Positions 29,468 to 38,158 of a stretch of DNA of 64,000 bases are shown one piece after another. How positions within the stretch are numbered: the stretch's first letter is position 1; every line of letters starts with the position of its first letter. The notes below the pieces were generated by a model. That model did not search any database, was not told where the DNA came from, and was given only the letters and a program-made list of their open reading frames with translations. The DNA is taken from assembly GCF_012926525.1 (NCBI RefSeq), contig NZ_JABBNI010000006.1:62001-126000 (forward strand), given 5' to 3'. This stretch comes from Clostridium muellerianum (GTDB lineage: Bacteria > Bacillota > Clostridia > Clostridiales > Clostridiaceae). Made by a program: the position numbers and the translations under genes.

Positions 29468-31027
29468 TTATATTACAGCTCTTCCTGGTATTATAAGTTT
29501 ATCTCCAATTTTTATAGCATCTACATCTTCTATATCATTAAGTTCCACTAATGATTCTATTGTTGTATAATATTTCTTTGCAATCTTCCATAGTGTATCT
29601 CCATGTTGTACAACATAAATAGTAAGACTAGCTTTTTTCTTAGGAATTTCTCCTTCTACAGGAACCATATCCACTAAAAACTCTTTATGCGTTGAGTAAT
29701 TAACTCTGGCATATATATCTACTATAGCTTTTATTTCTATATTATCCAATTCAATAGATGCCTCTAAGTTTTCAAGACTCATTTTAGCTATACACTGCAT
29801 ATCAATTTTACAACCAGGTATATCTACCCCATAGCTAAATGGTATTTCTTCATTAATTGTACATATATAATTTTCTTCATCAAAAGTTTTATATAATGTT
29901 TCTACATTTAAAACTCCTTCTACGATTACCTTATCTTCTACTATCTTCTTATCTGTAATACATGTTTCTCCACAGCACATAATTAATTTTGAAACTTTAG
30001 GTTTATTACTTAATTCAATAGTACCCTTTACTAGATTTTTTGAACTGGATTGTCCATGTATAACATTAACTTGATAATCTTTTCTATCCATTTGCATTAA
30101 TTCAGAAGGAGAATATGCATCATGAACTATATCCATTTCTTCCTTATACATAACTTTTGTATCTGATTTTATTATAGCCTCTACATCAACAATTCTACTT
30201 TCTCCCAAATCGTCTTCTTTTACATTATATTCCATAGCATCAACTTTGAAGCTGCTGTAACTATCCATCATAGGACTTACTTCTTTCAAGTCTAGTTCTT
30301 TTTCCACGTCAACATTATTCTCAATATAAACTATATCCTTAGAATCCTTACCTCTATAAAGCACCGATACCAAAACATTAGCCTTAACTGAAACCTTCTC
30401 GTCTAGAACCTTAACCTCTTTATCGTGAACTTTAACATCACATTTAAGTACATTGCCTATCTGAGGATTTTCCATAGGAACCTCTATATGAGACTTAGCT
30501 ATTAAATCTCCTGAAACTGTACCAACTATTTTATCCATAGTCATAGGATTCTTTAACATTTGTATATCTTCCGAGCCTGTAACATCTTTTATTATCTTAA
30601 AATCATAATTTTTAAATACTTCTGCTTTCAGTTTTATGATTCCTTCAATAGCTACCTTTCTTTCATTGACTATTACACATTCTATATGTTCAATATAACA
30701 ATCACAATCGCATATCATCTTATGTTCAGCTCCCGGTACATCTACATAATTTGAAAAACTACCTGTATAATTTGTACTGTAAACTCCCGTTCCTTCTTCT
30801 TCCTTTGCTAAATAAAGTACTGTATACTCTATTTGACCTTCTACCAAAATTTTATCCTGCATTACGTCTTTGCTTGTAATATTAGGTTTAGCATTAATCA
30901 TTAATACTTGAATAACATCCGGATGAGTGTCTGGTATAACATATTCTGATTTAACTACCGTATCACAAAAATTTTCTGTTAAAAGTTGTTCACATTCTAT
31001 ATTTTCTTTAACCAGCTCCATAGCCAT
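29468..31027 (-). CDS. sipL: SipL-like spore coat morphogenesis protein (DUF3794/SPOCS repeats plus LysM)
   Basis: A 519-residue protein with repeated SPOCS (DUF3794) domains through most of its length and a C-terminal LysM domain (TIYVVQHGDTLWKIAKKYY near residue 465, ending LIIPGRAVI). This matches SipL of Clostridioides difficile, which binds SpoIVA through its LysM domain and localises coat around the forespore. Repeated VEGQIEYTVLYLAK- and VEGVLNVETLYK-like stretches mark the SPOCS units. The ATG at 31027 has GGGAGG eight bases upstream; an ATG at 31045 does not. Yaqb-type neighbour yabG supports a coat role, as in C. difficile where the two lie close together. Confidence 0.88.
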   Translation of the reverse strand: MAMELVKENIECEQLLTENFCDTVVKSEYVIPDTHPDVIQVLMINAKPNITSKDVMQDKILVEGQIEYTVLYLAKEEEGTGVYSTNYTGSFSNYVDVPGAEHKMICDCDCYIEHIECVIVNERKVAIEGIIKLKAEVFKNYDFKIIKDVTGSEDIQMLKNPMTMDKIVGTVSGDLIAKSHIEVPMENPQIGNVLKCDVKVHDKEVKVLDEKVSVKANVLVSVLYRGKDSKDIVYIENNVDVEKELDLKEVSPMMDSYSSFKVDAMEYNVKEDDLGESRIVDVEAIIKSDTKVMYKEEMDIVHDAYSPSELMQMDRKDYQVNVIHGQSSSKNLVKGTIELSNKPKVSKLIMCCGETCITDKKIVEDKVIVEGVLNVETLYKTFDEENYICTINEEIPFSYGVDIPGCKIDMQCIAKMSLENLEASIELDNIEIKAIVDIYARVNYSTHKEFLVDMVPVEGEIPKKKASLTIYVVQHGDTLWKIAKKYYTTIESLVELNDIEDVDAIKIGDKLIIPGRAVI

Positions 31028-31178
31028 ATTATATCTACCTCCCATAAAAACCTACTATTTATTTATATAAACAGTAACTAAAAAATATGATAAAAACTTA
31101 TATTGTTTTTAAACAAATAAGCAATGGGATTATGCTGATTTGTTACAAAATTCATCATTTTTTGATATTTTGTTCAAT

Positions 31179-31316
31179 TTATGCTGTCGCATGCTGTTTA
31201 TCTATATTGACATTTGCAAAATTTTCAGGTAATATTAAAAATGGTTGTTGACCATATAACCTCTCATAAATTCTCAATACCCTTTTATACCATAGTTGAA
31301 AGATGGAACCACCCAT
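31179..31316 (-). pseudogene. Possible gene fragment of unknown origin
   Basis: A minus-strand open frame of 45 codons from ATG 31316, open for 15 more codons upstream of that, reads like protein: aromatic and basic residues alternate (WYKRVLRIYERLYGQQPF) and end at a TAA. It has no ribosome site. Composition is less skewed than a random A+T-rich frame. It may be the tail of a decayed gene; which one is not known. Confidence 0.3.
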
Positions 31317-31447
31317 CTTTCTTTTGTTGCGTAAATATCTAAAATCTATAATTTAAAGCTATTCATTTATTCATCTCACAAATAGAAATATGCATTTCAT
31401 TTATGTATTCCACATTAAGTTAATCTTTTATTTTTCTAAAAATGGGC

Positions 31448-31478
31448 AAAAAAAATTGGTACTAAAACCTAGTACCAA
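31448..31478 (-). terminator. Intrinsic terminator after veg
   Basis: TTGGTACTA pairs with TAGTACCAA around a short GGTTT loop and is followed by eight T residues. It starts three bases beyond the veg stop codon. Confidence 0.85.
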
Positions 31479-31480
31479 TA

Positions 31481-31717
31481 CTATACTGCAAAAACAAGTT
31501 GAACCGTTTTTGTCAAAACATCCGAATAACTATAAGTCACTTTCCTTTGGGTGTCACTTTCTAATCTAATTACAAATATACTTGGATAAGCTTTTTCTAT
31601 TATACCACTATTTACAAAAACTTTTCTTCTACCACCATTTGCTTTTAGAGTTACTTTATCGCCAACATGACCTTCAATATCTTTTTTTATGGAGGCCAAT
31701 ACATTTCCTCTTTCCAC
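31481..31717 (-). CDS. veg: Veg family protein
   Basis: A 78-residue homologue of Bacillus Veg. The conserved centre is VTLKANGGRRKVFVNSGI followed by YPSIFVIRLE and VTYSYSDVLT, which match the family in order and spacing. In Bacillus Veg is an abundant early protein linked to biofilm control through SinR; whether this applies here is unknown. The start is GTG at 31717 with AGAGGGTG six bases upstream; reading further up to 31801 has no support. Its neighbours are yabG on one side and, past sipL and cph genes, ispE: the Bacillus order yabG-veg-ispE. Confidence 0.93.
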   Translation of the reverse strand: MERGNVLASIKKDIEGHVGDKVTLKANGGRRKVFVNSGIIEKAYPSIFVIRLESDTQRKVTYSYSDVLTKTVQLVFAV

Positions 31718-31919
31718 AACAAACACCCTCTTTCCACATTTTATATTATATATCCTAACATATATAATGTCAACTAAACATTTTATTTTATCAGTTAACA
31801 ATTTGTTTTGTCAATATTAATTTTTTGTTAACTGACTAAAATATTTATTTTTTTAATACCTTAGGTATTATTCCCTTAGAGTTCCTCATATATACAGCTA
31901 TTTTTAAAAACCCTAAAAT

Positions 31920-32795
31920 TTACACATATGATGATTTAGGAAATCCTTCTCTATATTTACCTCTTGTCTGCAATCCACCTATTCCTTTAGTACCAGTTAT
32001 AGTGTTTTCCAATGCTTCTTGTATAGATACTACTTTTTCTATATTTGAATAAGCTATTCTTTCACTTAAAAATACAGGATCCAAGCAATGTATTAATATT
32101 CTTTTAGGAGAACTTGCAAAATTAGCACCTGCATCTAGTATAGCTTCATAGCATGATTGACATGCTCCAGCAAATATAACTAAATCGTCATAACTAGCTT
32201 CATAGTTTCTAAGTGCCGATACACACTCAACAAAGTACCTTGAGTTTTTATAATTATCTAAATTCATATAGTCTCTAACATTTTTACTTATAGAATCATG
32301 TCCTGTAATTACCACTATATCTGGTTTAACTTTTTTTACCAAATCTAATATGATTCTAGGCTGTTCACTTTCAACAACATTTTTCCCTACCACATCTAAT
32401 TTTAATTGTTTATATACTTTAAGACATACATCTAAGTATTCTGCATCTCCATCTACATGTAATATCCTACCTGGCCTTCCAAATTTAAGTTCCTTGTTAG
32501 AAGTACTAGATACTCTTGAACTTCTATAGCCTCTCTCAACTCTTTCAACTACTTCTCTACCTGCTAAAACATTTTTAATTGATCCATTTACCTTTCTACT
32601 AAACACCTCTTCTTCCTGAGTTTTCGTATTATCAGGTACAATTTCTAAATCTTCTTCTGGAGAATCTGCAATTATTCTTAGGTTTATTCCCTTTAATGTA
32701 TAAATAATATTATTATCAACTTCATTTATATCTATAATTTTAAAAGTAATATCTTTTCCATATGATTTTCTAACAACAACATCATCTACTTTCAT
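31920..32795 (-). CDS. yabG: Sporulation-specific protease YabG
   Basis: A cysteine-type protease that trims coat and other spore proteins during maturation. The 291-residue protein has an N-terminal KOW-like part (MKVDDVVVRKSYG), the central GRPGRILHVDGDAEYLDVC, PDIVVITGHDSIS near residue 158 with the conserved histidine, and VIFAGACQSCYEA near 203 with the cysteines. These are the diagnostic YabG segments. GAGGGG lies five bases before the ATG. It precedes veg on the same strand. In C. difficile YabG processes germination proteins as well, so it might act on several products of this island. Confidence 0.95.
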   Translation of the reverse strand: MKVDDVVVRKSYGKDITFKIIDINEVDNNIIYTLKGINLRIIADSPEEDLEIVPDNTKTQEEEVFSRKVNGSIKNVLAGREVVERVERGYRSSRVSSTSNKELKFGRPGRILHVDGDAEYLDVCLKVYKQLKLDVVGKNVVESEQPRIILDLVKKVKPDIVVITGHDSISKNVRDYMNLDNYKNSRYFVECVSALRNYEASYDDLVIFAGACQSCYEAILDAGANFASSPKRILIHCLDPVFLSERIAYSNIEKVVSIQEALENTITGTKGIGGLQTRGKYREGFPKSSYV

Positions 32796-33012
32796 ATATA
32801 CCCCTCACAATATAAGACTATGGTATATACTATGTTCTATTTTTATAAATGGTGAATATTACATAAATCATACATTTATGACTACTATTTTTATTAAGCT
32901 TAGTTAATTTCATTAATAAATTGGAAAAAATAAATAGACATATTAGCATCATATTTTAATTTACTATGTGCTATATGCCTAAATATGAATTTTATATAAG
33001 TTTACCCTTTTC

Positions 33013-34008
33013 CTAAATATACATATCTTTAAACTGATTAATAAAATTAATATACTTTTCCTGTTCAGAAATCAATTCCTCCATCTTATTATTAAAAGTA
33101 TTCAGCGGCCAATTAACCTCGTTATAATAATACCTATTTGCTAACCTCCAAAATCGCTGAGGAAATAATAAGAAACCAAATAATACCCTATACTCTTCAT
33201 GCTTTAATGGACTTACTTCATTATAAGCATCAATTATAAGTTTAGCAAAATCAATATTCCAATCTAACCTTTTTAGTACTTTAATAATAAATGCCGATAT
33301 ATCATAAGTTCTTATTTCCCTCTTACAATAGTCAAAGTCTATTACATTTATTTCATCTTTTTCATCAATTATTATATTATGATAAGTAAAATCATGGTGG
33401 CAAAATGTTTTTTCTTCTTCTGCAATTCTGCATAATTCCATGTAACTTGATTCCAAAATTACATTCAGAGACCTTTTTCCAAGATCCTTATAGAACTCCA
33501 CTGTCTTCATATAATTTAAGTCAAACTTACTTTTTACGCTTTTTTTTCTTCCCATATCCCTCATTTTATCCATAGATTTTACTCTTTTTTCTATAAGATT
33601 AGGCCACCTACCTAAATCTGTTTTTAATTTACTATTTTCAGGTGGTTCGTAACCCTTTGATGCTATGTGCATACGTGCTAAACTTTTAGCTGCTTTAATT
33701 AAATGTTCTTTATTTTTAAAGTCACATTCTTTCCCTTGAATCCACTCAGAAAGAGTATATATATCCTCGTTTATAATAGCATATGGACTTCCATCTACAT
33801 TTAAACAATATTTATCTACATTTGGAAACCCATTTTTTATCAAATGTTCCTTAGCACCATAAACAAATAAAAGTTTTTGTGTTCCATAACTTATTTTTTT
33901 TAAACACTTTGTACCCTGATCACTTTTTAATAGATATACTCCCCTATTTGGCTTTATATTTTCAATTTTAATGTTGAATTGTCTTTCTATTTCAAACTCT
34001 CTCATCAT
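33013..34008 (-). CDS. CotS family spore coat protein, kinase-like (copy 1)
   Basis: A 331-residue protein of the CotS/YutH/YtaA group, which has an aminoglycoside-phosphotransferase fold. The catalytic loop CHHDFTYHNIIID near residue 215 and metal loop INVIDFDYC near 233 are intact, so it may be an active kinase. Coat CotS proteins are mother-cell products incorporated in the coat; substrates are unknown. The start ATG at 34008 has AGGGGTG six bases upstream. It is divergent from a family 4 glycosyltransferase 115 bases away, matching the CotSA/CotS pairing in Bacillus. Paralogues lie at 36122 and 38159. Confidence 0.88.
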   Translation of the reverse strand: MMREFEIERQFNIKIENIKPNRGVYLLKSDQGTKCLKKISYGTQKLLFVYGAKEHLIKNGFPNVDKYCLNVDGSPYAIINEDIYTLSEWIQGKECDFKNKEHLIKAAKSLARMHIASKGYEPPENSKLKTDLGRWPNLIEKRVKSMDKMRDMGRKKSVKSKFDLNYMKTVEFYKDLGKRSLNVILESSYMELCRIAEEEKTFCHHDFTYHNIIIDEKDEINVIDFDYCKREIRTYDISAFIIKVLKRLDWNIDFAKLIIDAYNEVSPLKHEEYRVLFGFLLFPQRFWRLANRYYYNEVNWPLNTFNNKMEELISEQEKYINFINQFKDMYI

Positions 34009-34122
34009 GTTAATCACCCCTATTAAATTTATATGAAGTAGAAATGTAATTTAGAAGATTATTAACATTTTCAAAGTGATTTTAATATAATAGAATATAA
34101 CAAATTTGAAAGGAACAATCTT

Positions 34123-35247
34123 ATGAAAGTAGGAATTGATGCTCGGGCAGCGAAATGGTATAGGGGAACTGGCATAGGTACTTACACTTATCAATTAATT
34201 AATTGTTTAAATAAAATTGATAATACAAATGATTATTTACTTTTTACACCCGAAAATTCACAAAGCACTATACCTCTTAAAAGCAATTTTAAACTAAGCA
34301 GTATTAGTGAAGAATCTGAAGGTAGTTTTTGGGATGAAGTAAACATTCCAAACATTTTAAAAAATAAGGATATAGATCTTTACCATATACCACAAAATGG
34401 AGTGGGTCTTCCTTACGATAAAAAATGTAGCTTCATTATTACTCTTCACGATGTAATTCCATACAAAATGCCTGAAACAGTAAGCCATAGATACTTAAAA
34501 ATCTTTTCTGAACAAATTCCTATGATTGTTTCTAAATGCGATGGAATAATTACTGTATCTAACCACTCAAAAAAAGATATTGTAGAAGCTTTTAATTTTC
34601 CTGAAGACAAAGTTTATGTAACTCCCCTTGCAGCTGAAGATATATATAAGCCTTTAAATAAAGCGTTAAGTAAAAATATTATTAAAAAAAACTACTCTAT
34701 AGACGGAGATTTTATACTTTATGTAGGTGGATTTAGTCCTAGAAAAAATATTATCGGACTTATTGAAGGTTTTAGTAAATTGTTAAACTACTACAAAAAT
34801 GATATAAAACTTGTTATAGCAGGTAAAAGGGGTAAATCTTATGAACTATATAAAAAAAGAGCGGAAGAATTAAATATATCTGATAAAATAATTTTTCCTG
34901 GATTCATTCTAATAGATCATTTACCTTACTTGTATAACGCTTCAAAATTATTTGTTTATCCTTCTTTTTATGAAGGTTTTGGCCTTCCTCCTATTGAAGC
35001 TATGTCCTGTGGTATACCTGTAATAGGCTCTAATTCTACTTCTGTACCTGAAGTACTTGGCAATAGTGGATTACTAATTGATCCTAATAATATAGATGAA
35101 TTATGCAATTCCATGCTTAAAATATTATATGATAAAAACTTAAGAGAAGAACTTATTCTTTCAGGACTCGTAAGATCTTCAAAATTAACCTGGGAAAAGA
35201 CAGCAAAACAAACCTTATTAGCATATGATAAAACTTTAAATCATTAA
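34123..35247 (+). CDS. Glycosyltransferase family 4, CotSA-like (copy 1)
   Basis: A 374-residue GT-B glycosyltransferase. The N-terminal domain opens with KVGIDARAAKWYRGTGIGTYT; the C-terminal domain carries LYVGGFSPRKN near residue 198 and the nucleotide-sugar motif YPSFYEGFGLPPIEAMSCG (E-x7-E) near 285. It transfers an activated sugar to an unknown acceptor. Set back to back with a CotS gene, as CotSA is with CotS in Bacillus, it is likely to glycosylate spore coat material. AAAGGAAC lies before the ATG. It is clearly a paralogue of the gene at 39321, sharing the opening segment and all motifs. Confidence 0.9.
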   Translation: MKVGIDARAAKWYRGTGIGTYTYQLINCLNKIDNTNDYLLFTPENSQSTIPLKSNFKLSSISEESEGSFWDEVNIPNILKNKDIDLYHIPQNGVGLPYDKKCSFIITLHDVIPYKMPETVSHRYLKIFSEQIPMIVSKCDGIITVSNHSKKDIVEAFNFPEDKVYVTPLAAEDIYKPLNKALSKNIIKKNYSIDGDFILYVGGFSPRKNIIGLIEGFSKLLNYYKNDIKLVIAGKRGKSYELYKKRAEELNISDKIIFPGFILIDHLPYLYNASKLFVYPSFYEGFGLPPIEAMSCGIPVIGSNSTSVPEVLGNSGLLIDPNNIDELCNSMLKILYDKNLREELILSGLVRSSKLTWEKTAKQTLLAYDKTLNH

Positions 35248-35266
35248 AATGTAGACATGTTAAAAG

Positions 35267-35295
35267 AAACGGCAAACATTATATGCTTGCCGTTT
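35267..35295. terminator. Bidirectional terminator between glycosyltransferase and ECF gene
   Basis: AAACGGCAA pairs with TTGCCGTTT, with a CAT/ATG extension inside. It lies between two convergent genes and can stop both. Confidence 0.8.
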
Positions 35296-35334
35296 ATATC
35301 AGTATTATTTATGAAAATTTAAAATTAAACAACA

Positions 35335-35919
35335 CTATTTTCTTACCTTTTTTAGTGCCATTACTATTGGGAAAGAAACTGCAACAGCCATACCTGCTGA
35401 TATAAAGCCATTTAAAACTAAAGCTAAAAGACTATTTACTGCGGTTTTATAACTTATATGCAATGCATTAGCATAAGCATTTATATAAATCACATAAATC
35501 AGTCCTAATACGCCTAGAGTATTAGTAAAAGACCCAACTACAGTACCACATATTATTCCAAAGCTCTTGGACTTTTTGCATAACAACTTATAAACATAAT
35601 AAGATGTAACTCCTATTAACATTCTTGGTAATATAGCAATCAAAGGATTTATAAATATAAATGATACTGGGGTTGGAGTATTAATAGCTTGTATAATGCT
35701 GAAAATCCCGAACATCAACCCTATAAAAGCACCAACTACCGGTCCTTCAACTATACCTCCAATTATAACAGGAATATGCATAATTGTAGTTTTAAACGGT
35801 GGAATAGGAATAAATCCAAGACCTGTAGCTCCCAAAATTATAGTTACTGCAGACAACATTCCTATTATTGTCACCTGCCTAGTCTTAAATTTTCCTCTTA
35901 ACAGAACATTTTCAATCAT
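35335..35919 (-). CDS. ECF transporter substrate-binding (S) component
   Basis: A 194-residue membrane protein with about six helices and the proline-glycine-rich GLGFIPIPPFKTTIMHIPVI region near residue 35, which marks an energy-coupling-factor S component; such proteins capture vitamins or metals and share ATPases encoded elsewhere. The next segment, GPVVGAFIGLMFG, is the conserved third-helix part. GAGG lies eight bases before the ATG. I see no riboswitch in its leader, so the substrate cannot be inferred. It is the only non-coat gene between the two CotS-glycosyltransferase modules. Confidence 0.85.
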   Translation of the reverse strand: MIENVLLRGKFKTRQVTIIGMLSAVTIILGATGLGFIPIPPFKTTIMHIPVIIGGIVEGPVVGAFIGLMFGIFSIIQAINTPTPVSFIFINPLIAILPRMLIGVTSYYVYKLLCKKSKSFGIICGTVVGSFTNTLGVLGLIYVIYINAYANALHISYKTAVNSLLALVLNGFISAGMAVAVSFPIVMALKKVRK

Positions 35920-36074
35920 CTTTCATTACCTCGCTCTCATTCCATTATTGGATATAAGTCGGAAATTAAAATTTTTATTACACATATAGGTTCAGTTTCA
36001 TAATAAATACTGACTGTTAAAATTTTACCATACGCCTTCTACAAATTCAATAAAAAGACTTATAAATATACATT

Positions 36075-36123
36075 AAAAGGTTAAAGAAGTAAATTTAAAT
36101 ATAACTTACTTCTTTAACCTTTT
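36075..36123 (-). terminator. Intrinsic terminator at the end of CotS copy 2
   Basis: AAAAGGTTAAAGAAGTAA pairs perfectly with TTACTTCTTTAACCTTTT around a 13-base loop. The arm includes the last bases of the coat gene's stop codon region. Confidence 0.8.
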
Positions 36124-37138
36124 AAACTAACTTTTTAAATTGTTGTAAAAATTCTTCTCTATCTTCTTTATATCCGCTTTTTTTCTTCATTCTTTCTAAA
36201 AACACATTTTCATTCCAATCCTTACGTTTTGTATAGTAATCCTTAGATATACTGTAAAAATCATCCGGGAAGGTTAACATAGCACTAAGTACTTCTAATT
36301 CTCTTTTGTTCAAAGTGTTTTTTGTACAATATTTTTCTAGTATTCTTTTTGACTTTTCTATATCAAATGCAAAGTTTTTTACTACTTTATTTATAAAATT
36401 GCATAAGTCATGAACTTTTAAATCTATTATGGCATAATCAAAATCTATAAAATAAGCTTTATCATGATTTATTAATATGTTGTGATGTGCTAAATCATGA
36501 TGACATACAACTATTTTATCTTCCTCACTGCAAAGTTTATAGTAGTATGATTTCTCCAGCATTTGAACACTCTTATTTATTTCTTCTATATAATAGTCTA
36601 CATTTTTTACAAATATTTCATCAAATTCACTTTTATTTTCATATGCACTAGCTATGCTCTTGAAAAAATTCATTTCTTGAATTTTTCTCTTAAATTGATC
36701 TATAAGCTTTCCTGTATTACATCTATTGGATAAATTGGTTTTAAACCCCTCTGAGGCTAAATGTAATTCTCCAAGACCTTCTGCTGCAATGTCTAAATCC
36801 ACAGGACTGCTAAAATCACATTCTGTTCCTACAACCATATCCATTATACAATACATATTTCCATCCCATATGGTGTAAATTTCATTACTTTTATTTTTTA
36901 CAAAATCCATCACCCTTGGAAATTTACTTCTTATATAACTAGCTACATTATATATAAACTTTAATTCTTCCTCAGTGTACTCTACTTTTTTTAATACTTT
37001 TTCTCCCTTATCCGTAGACACCATATAAACACTTCTTAAAGGAACTACATCATTAATAACTAAATCAAATTCGTTAAATAAATCTACACATAGGTCATAT
37101 TTAGTTAAATACATTTTTTCATTATATTTGTCTGCCAT
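36122..37138 (-). CDS. CotS family spore coat protein, kinase-like (copy 2)
   Basis: A 338-residue CotS-type protein with intact kinase-like motifs: VCHHDLAHHNILIN near residue 215 and AYFIDFDYA near 231. N-terminal YMVSTDKGEKVLKKVEY matches the ATP-lobe strands seen in copy 1. GAGGTG stands seven bases before the ATG. It is the last gene of a four-gene minus-strand run (38159 CotS, 37934 coiled-coil, 37151 degenerate CotS, this gene), with only 12 bases to the preceding gene, so all four should be cotranscribed. Expected to be a mother-cell coat product. Confidence 0.88.
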   Translation of the reverse strand: MADKYNEKMYLTKYDLCVDLFNEFDLVINDVVPLRSVYMVSTDKGEKVLKKVEYTEEELKFIYNVASYIRSKFPRVMDFVKNKSNEIYTIWDGNMYCIMDMVVGTECDFSSPVDLDIAAEGLGELHLASEGFKTNLSNRCNTGKLIDQFKRKIQEMNFFKSIASAYENKSEFDEIFVKNVDYYIEEINKSVQMLEKSYYYKLCSEEDKIVVCHHDLAHHNILINHDKAYFIDFDYAIIDLKVHDLCNFINKVVKNFAFDIEKSKRILEKYCTKNTLNKRELEVLSAMLTFPDDFYSISKDYYTKRKDWNENVFLERMKKKSGYKEDREEFLQQFKKLV

Positions 37139-37150
37139 TTTAACACCTCT

Positions 37151-37912
37151 TTAAATTAAGCTATTTCCATCTTCCTTCATAGCTTTTTTAAGCTTCAAAA
37201 AATATTCTTCCTCATTAAACTCCTGACTTTTATCTCTATATCTATTACACCATTTCATAAATGCATATGGATATGATATAATTGCTAGTATAAACTTAGA
37301 ACTATTCTGATCAAGATTCTCTAATGTGCAAAACTCATTTGTTAAACTATTAAAATCTATTTCTAGTCCCTTTCTTTTCATTTTACTTAAGAGGTAAGCT
37401 AAATCCATCTCAACCATGTTATAACAGCAACCTTCAATATCTTTAACTTCTATACTTTCTGATTTTCTTAAATTATTAAAATAAGTGTTTCCAATACACA
37501 TTTCTATTCTTTTTGTACTTCTCATTATTAAACCTATATAATCATTTTTGTATATACTTTCAATACACTTTTGAGCCCTATCTATATAAAACTCACCACT
37601 TTTCAAAAGTACCTTTTCAAATTTATTATCTACTCCATTTTGATGTATCCTTTTTAGATCTTTATTAAGCCTTTTAATATTAACTTTATACTGTTCCACC
37701 ACTCTCCCAATATTGTTACTAAGTCTTTTATTCATATATCCTGTATATCCTAAAGTTTTTCTATGAAATTCACTTATTATATAAACCTGATTTTTTATCA
37801 TATCATCATTTACATCTTTATATTTAATTCTATTTGAAAAACTTTCTACACAATAGATTCCTTTTGACTCCAAATACTTTATGAATGACTCTGTAACATT
37901 CTCATAATACAC
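37151..37912 (-). CDS. Degenerate CotS-like protein lacking kinase residues
   Basis: A 253-residue protein whose C-terminal two thirds align in order with the CotS copies (PYAFMKWCNRYRDKSQ replacing PDDFYSISKDYYTKRKD, and the EEYFLKLKKAMKED tail) but whose catalytic residues are gone. Where copies 1-3 have HHD, this has CIG, and where they have IDFDY it has VKDIEG. The ATP-binding N-lobe is largely missing, the protein being about 80 residues shorter. The frame is open and has a good start (GTG 37912, seven bases from GGAGG), so it looks like a pseudokinase in use, not a decaying gene. Function unknown; structural coat role is plausible. Confidence 0.7.
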   Translation of the reverse strand: MYYENVTESFIKYLESKGIYCVESFSNRIKYKDVNDDMIKNQVYIISEFHRKTLGYTGYMNKRLSNNIGRVVEQYKVNIKRLNKDLKRIHQNGVDNKFEKVLLKSGEFYIDRAQKCIESIYKNDYIGLIMRSTKRIEMCIGNTYFNNLRKSESIEVKDIEGCCYNMVEMDLAYLLSKMKRKGLEIDFNSLTNEFCTLENLDQNSSKFILAIISYPYAFMKWCNRYRDKSQEFNEEEYFLKLKKAMKEDGNSLI

Positions 37913-37933
37913 AAGCAAACCTCCTTGGAATTG

Positions 37934-38137
37934 CTATTTATGTCTTTTATTTTTTATTTCTTTCAATATTTTCTTTTGCTTTCTTTCCAGCTTTGAAATC
38001 TTCTTATTTCTTTTTTTAATTTCTTCTAAAGACTTTACAGATCTTTTCAAATTTTCTAACTTATTTTCATAATTTTCTAGATCCATATCATTTAAATTTT
38101 CATTAATACATTTATGAGATTTTTCTTTACCTCCCAT
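37934..38137 (-). CDS. Small charged coiled-coil protein in the coat cluster
   Basis: A 67-residue protein, extremely rich in K, E and N. After an acidic opening, LENYENKLENLKRSVKSLEEIKKRNKK and the rest follow a heptad-like pattern, indicating a coiled coil. It lacks cysteine-rich coat motifs apart from one CIN. The ATG at 38137 follows GGGAGGGTG by five bases; the upstream ATG belongs to the ribosome site. It lies between two CotS-type genes in the same direction, so a small coat component or scaffold for CotS proteins is likely, but not proven. Confidence 0.65.
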   Translation of the reverse strand: MGGKEKSHKCINENLNDMDLENYENKLENLKRSVKSLEEIKKRNKKISKLERKQKKILKEIKNKRHK

Positions 38138-38158
38138 AAATTCACCCTCCCGCAATAA

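Larger units (their letters stand above)
31028..31480. other. Gene-poor gap between sipL and veg with a possible gene fragment
   Basis: 453 bases. It contains the veg terminator, a short AAAGATGG/CCATCTTT stem near 31302-31323, and the open reading remnant at 31179-31316 described separately. No complete gene is seen. Confidence 0.4.

Noticed and set aside
35920-36070. Possible riboswitch before the ECF S component
   Set aside because: No consensus core of FMN, TPP, cobalamin, preQ1 or other vitamin riboswitch could be seen, so the substrate remains unassigned.
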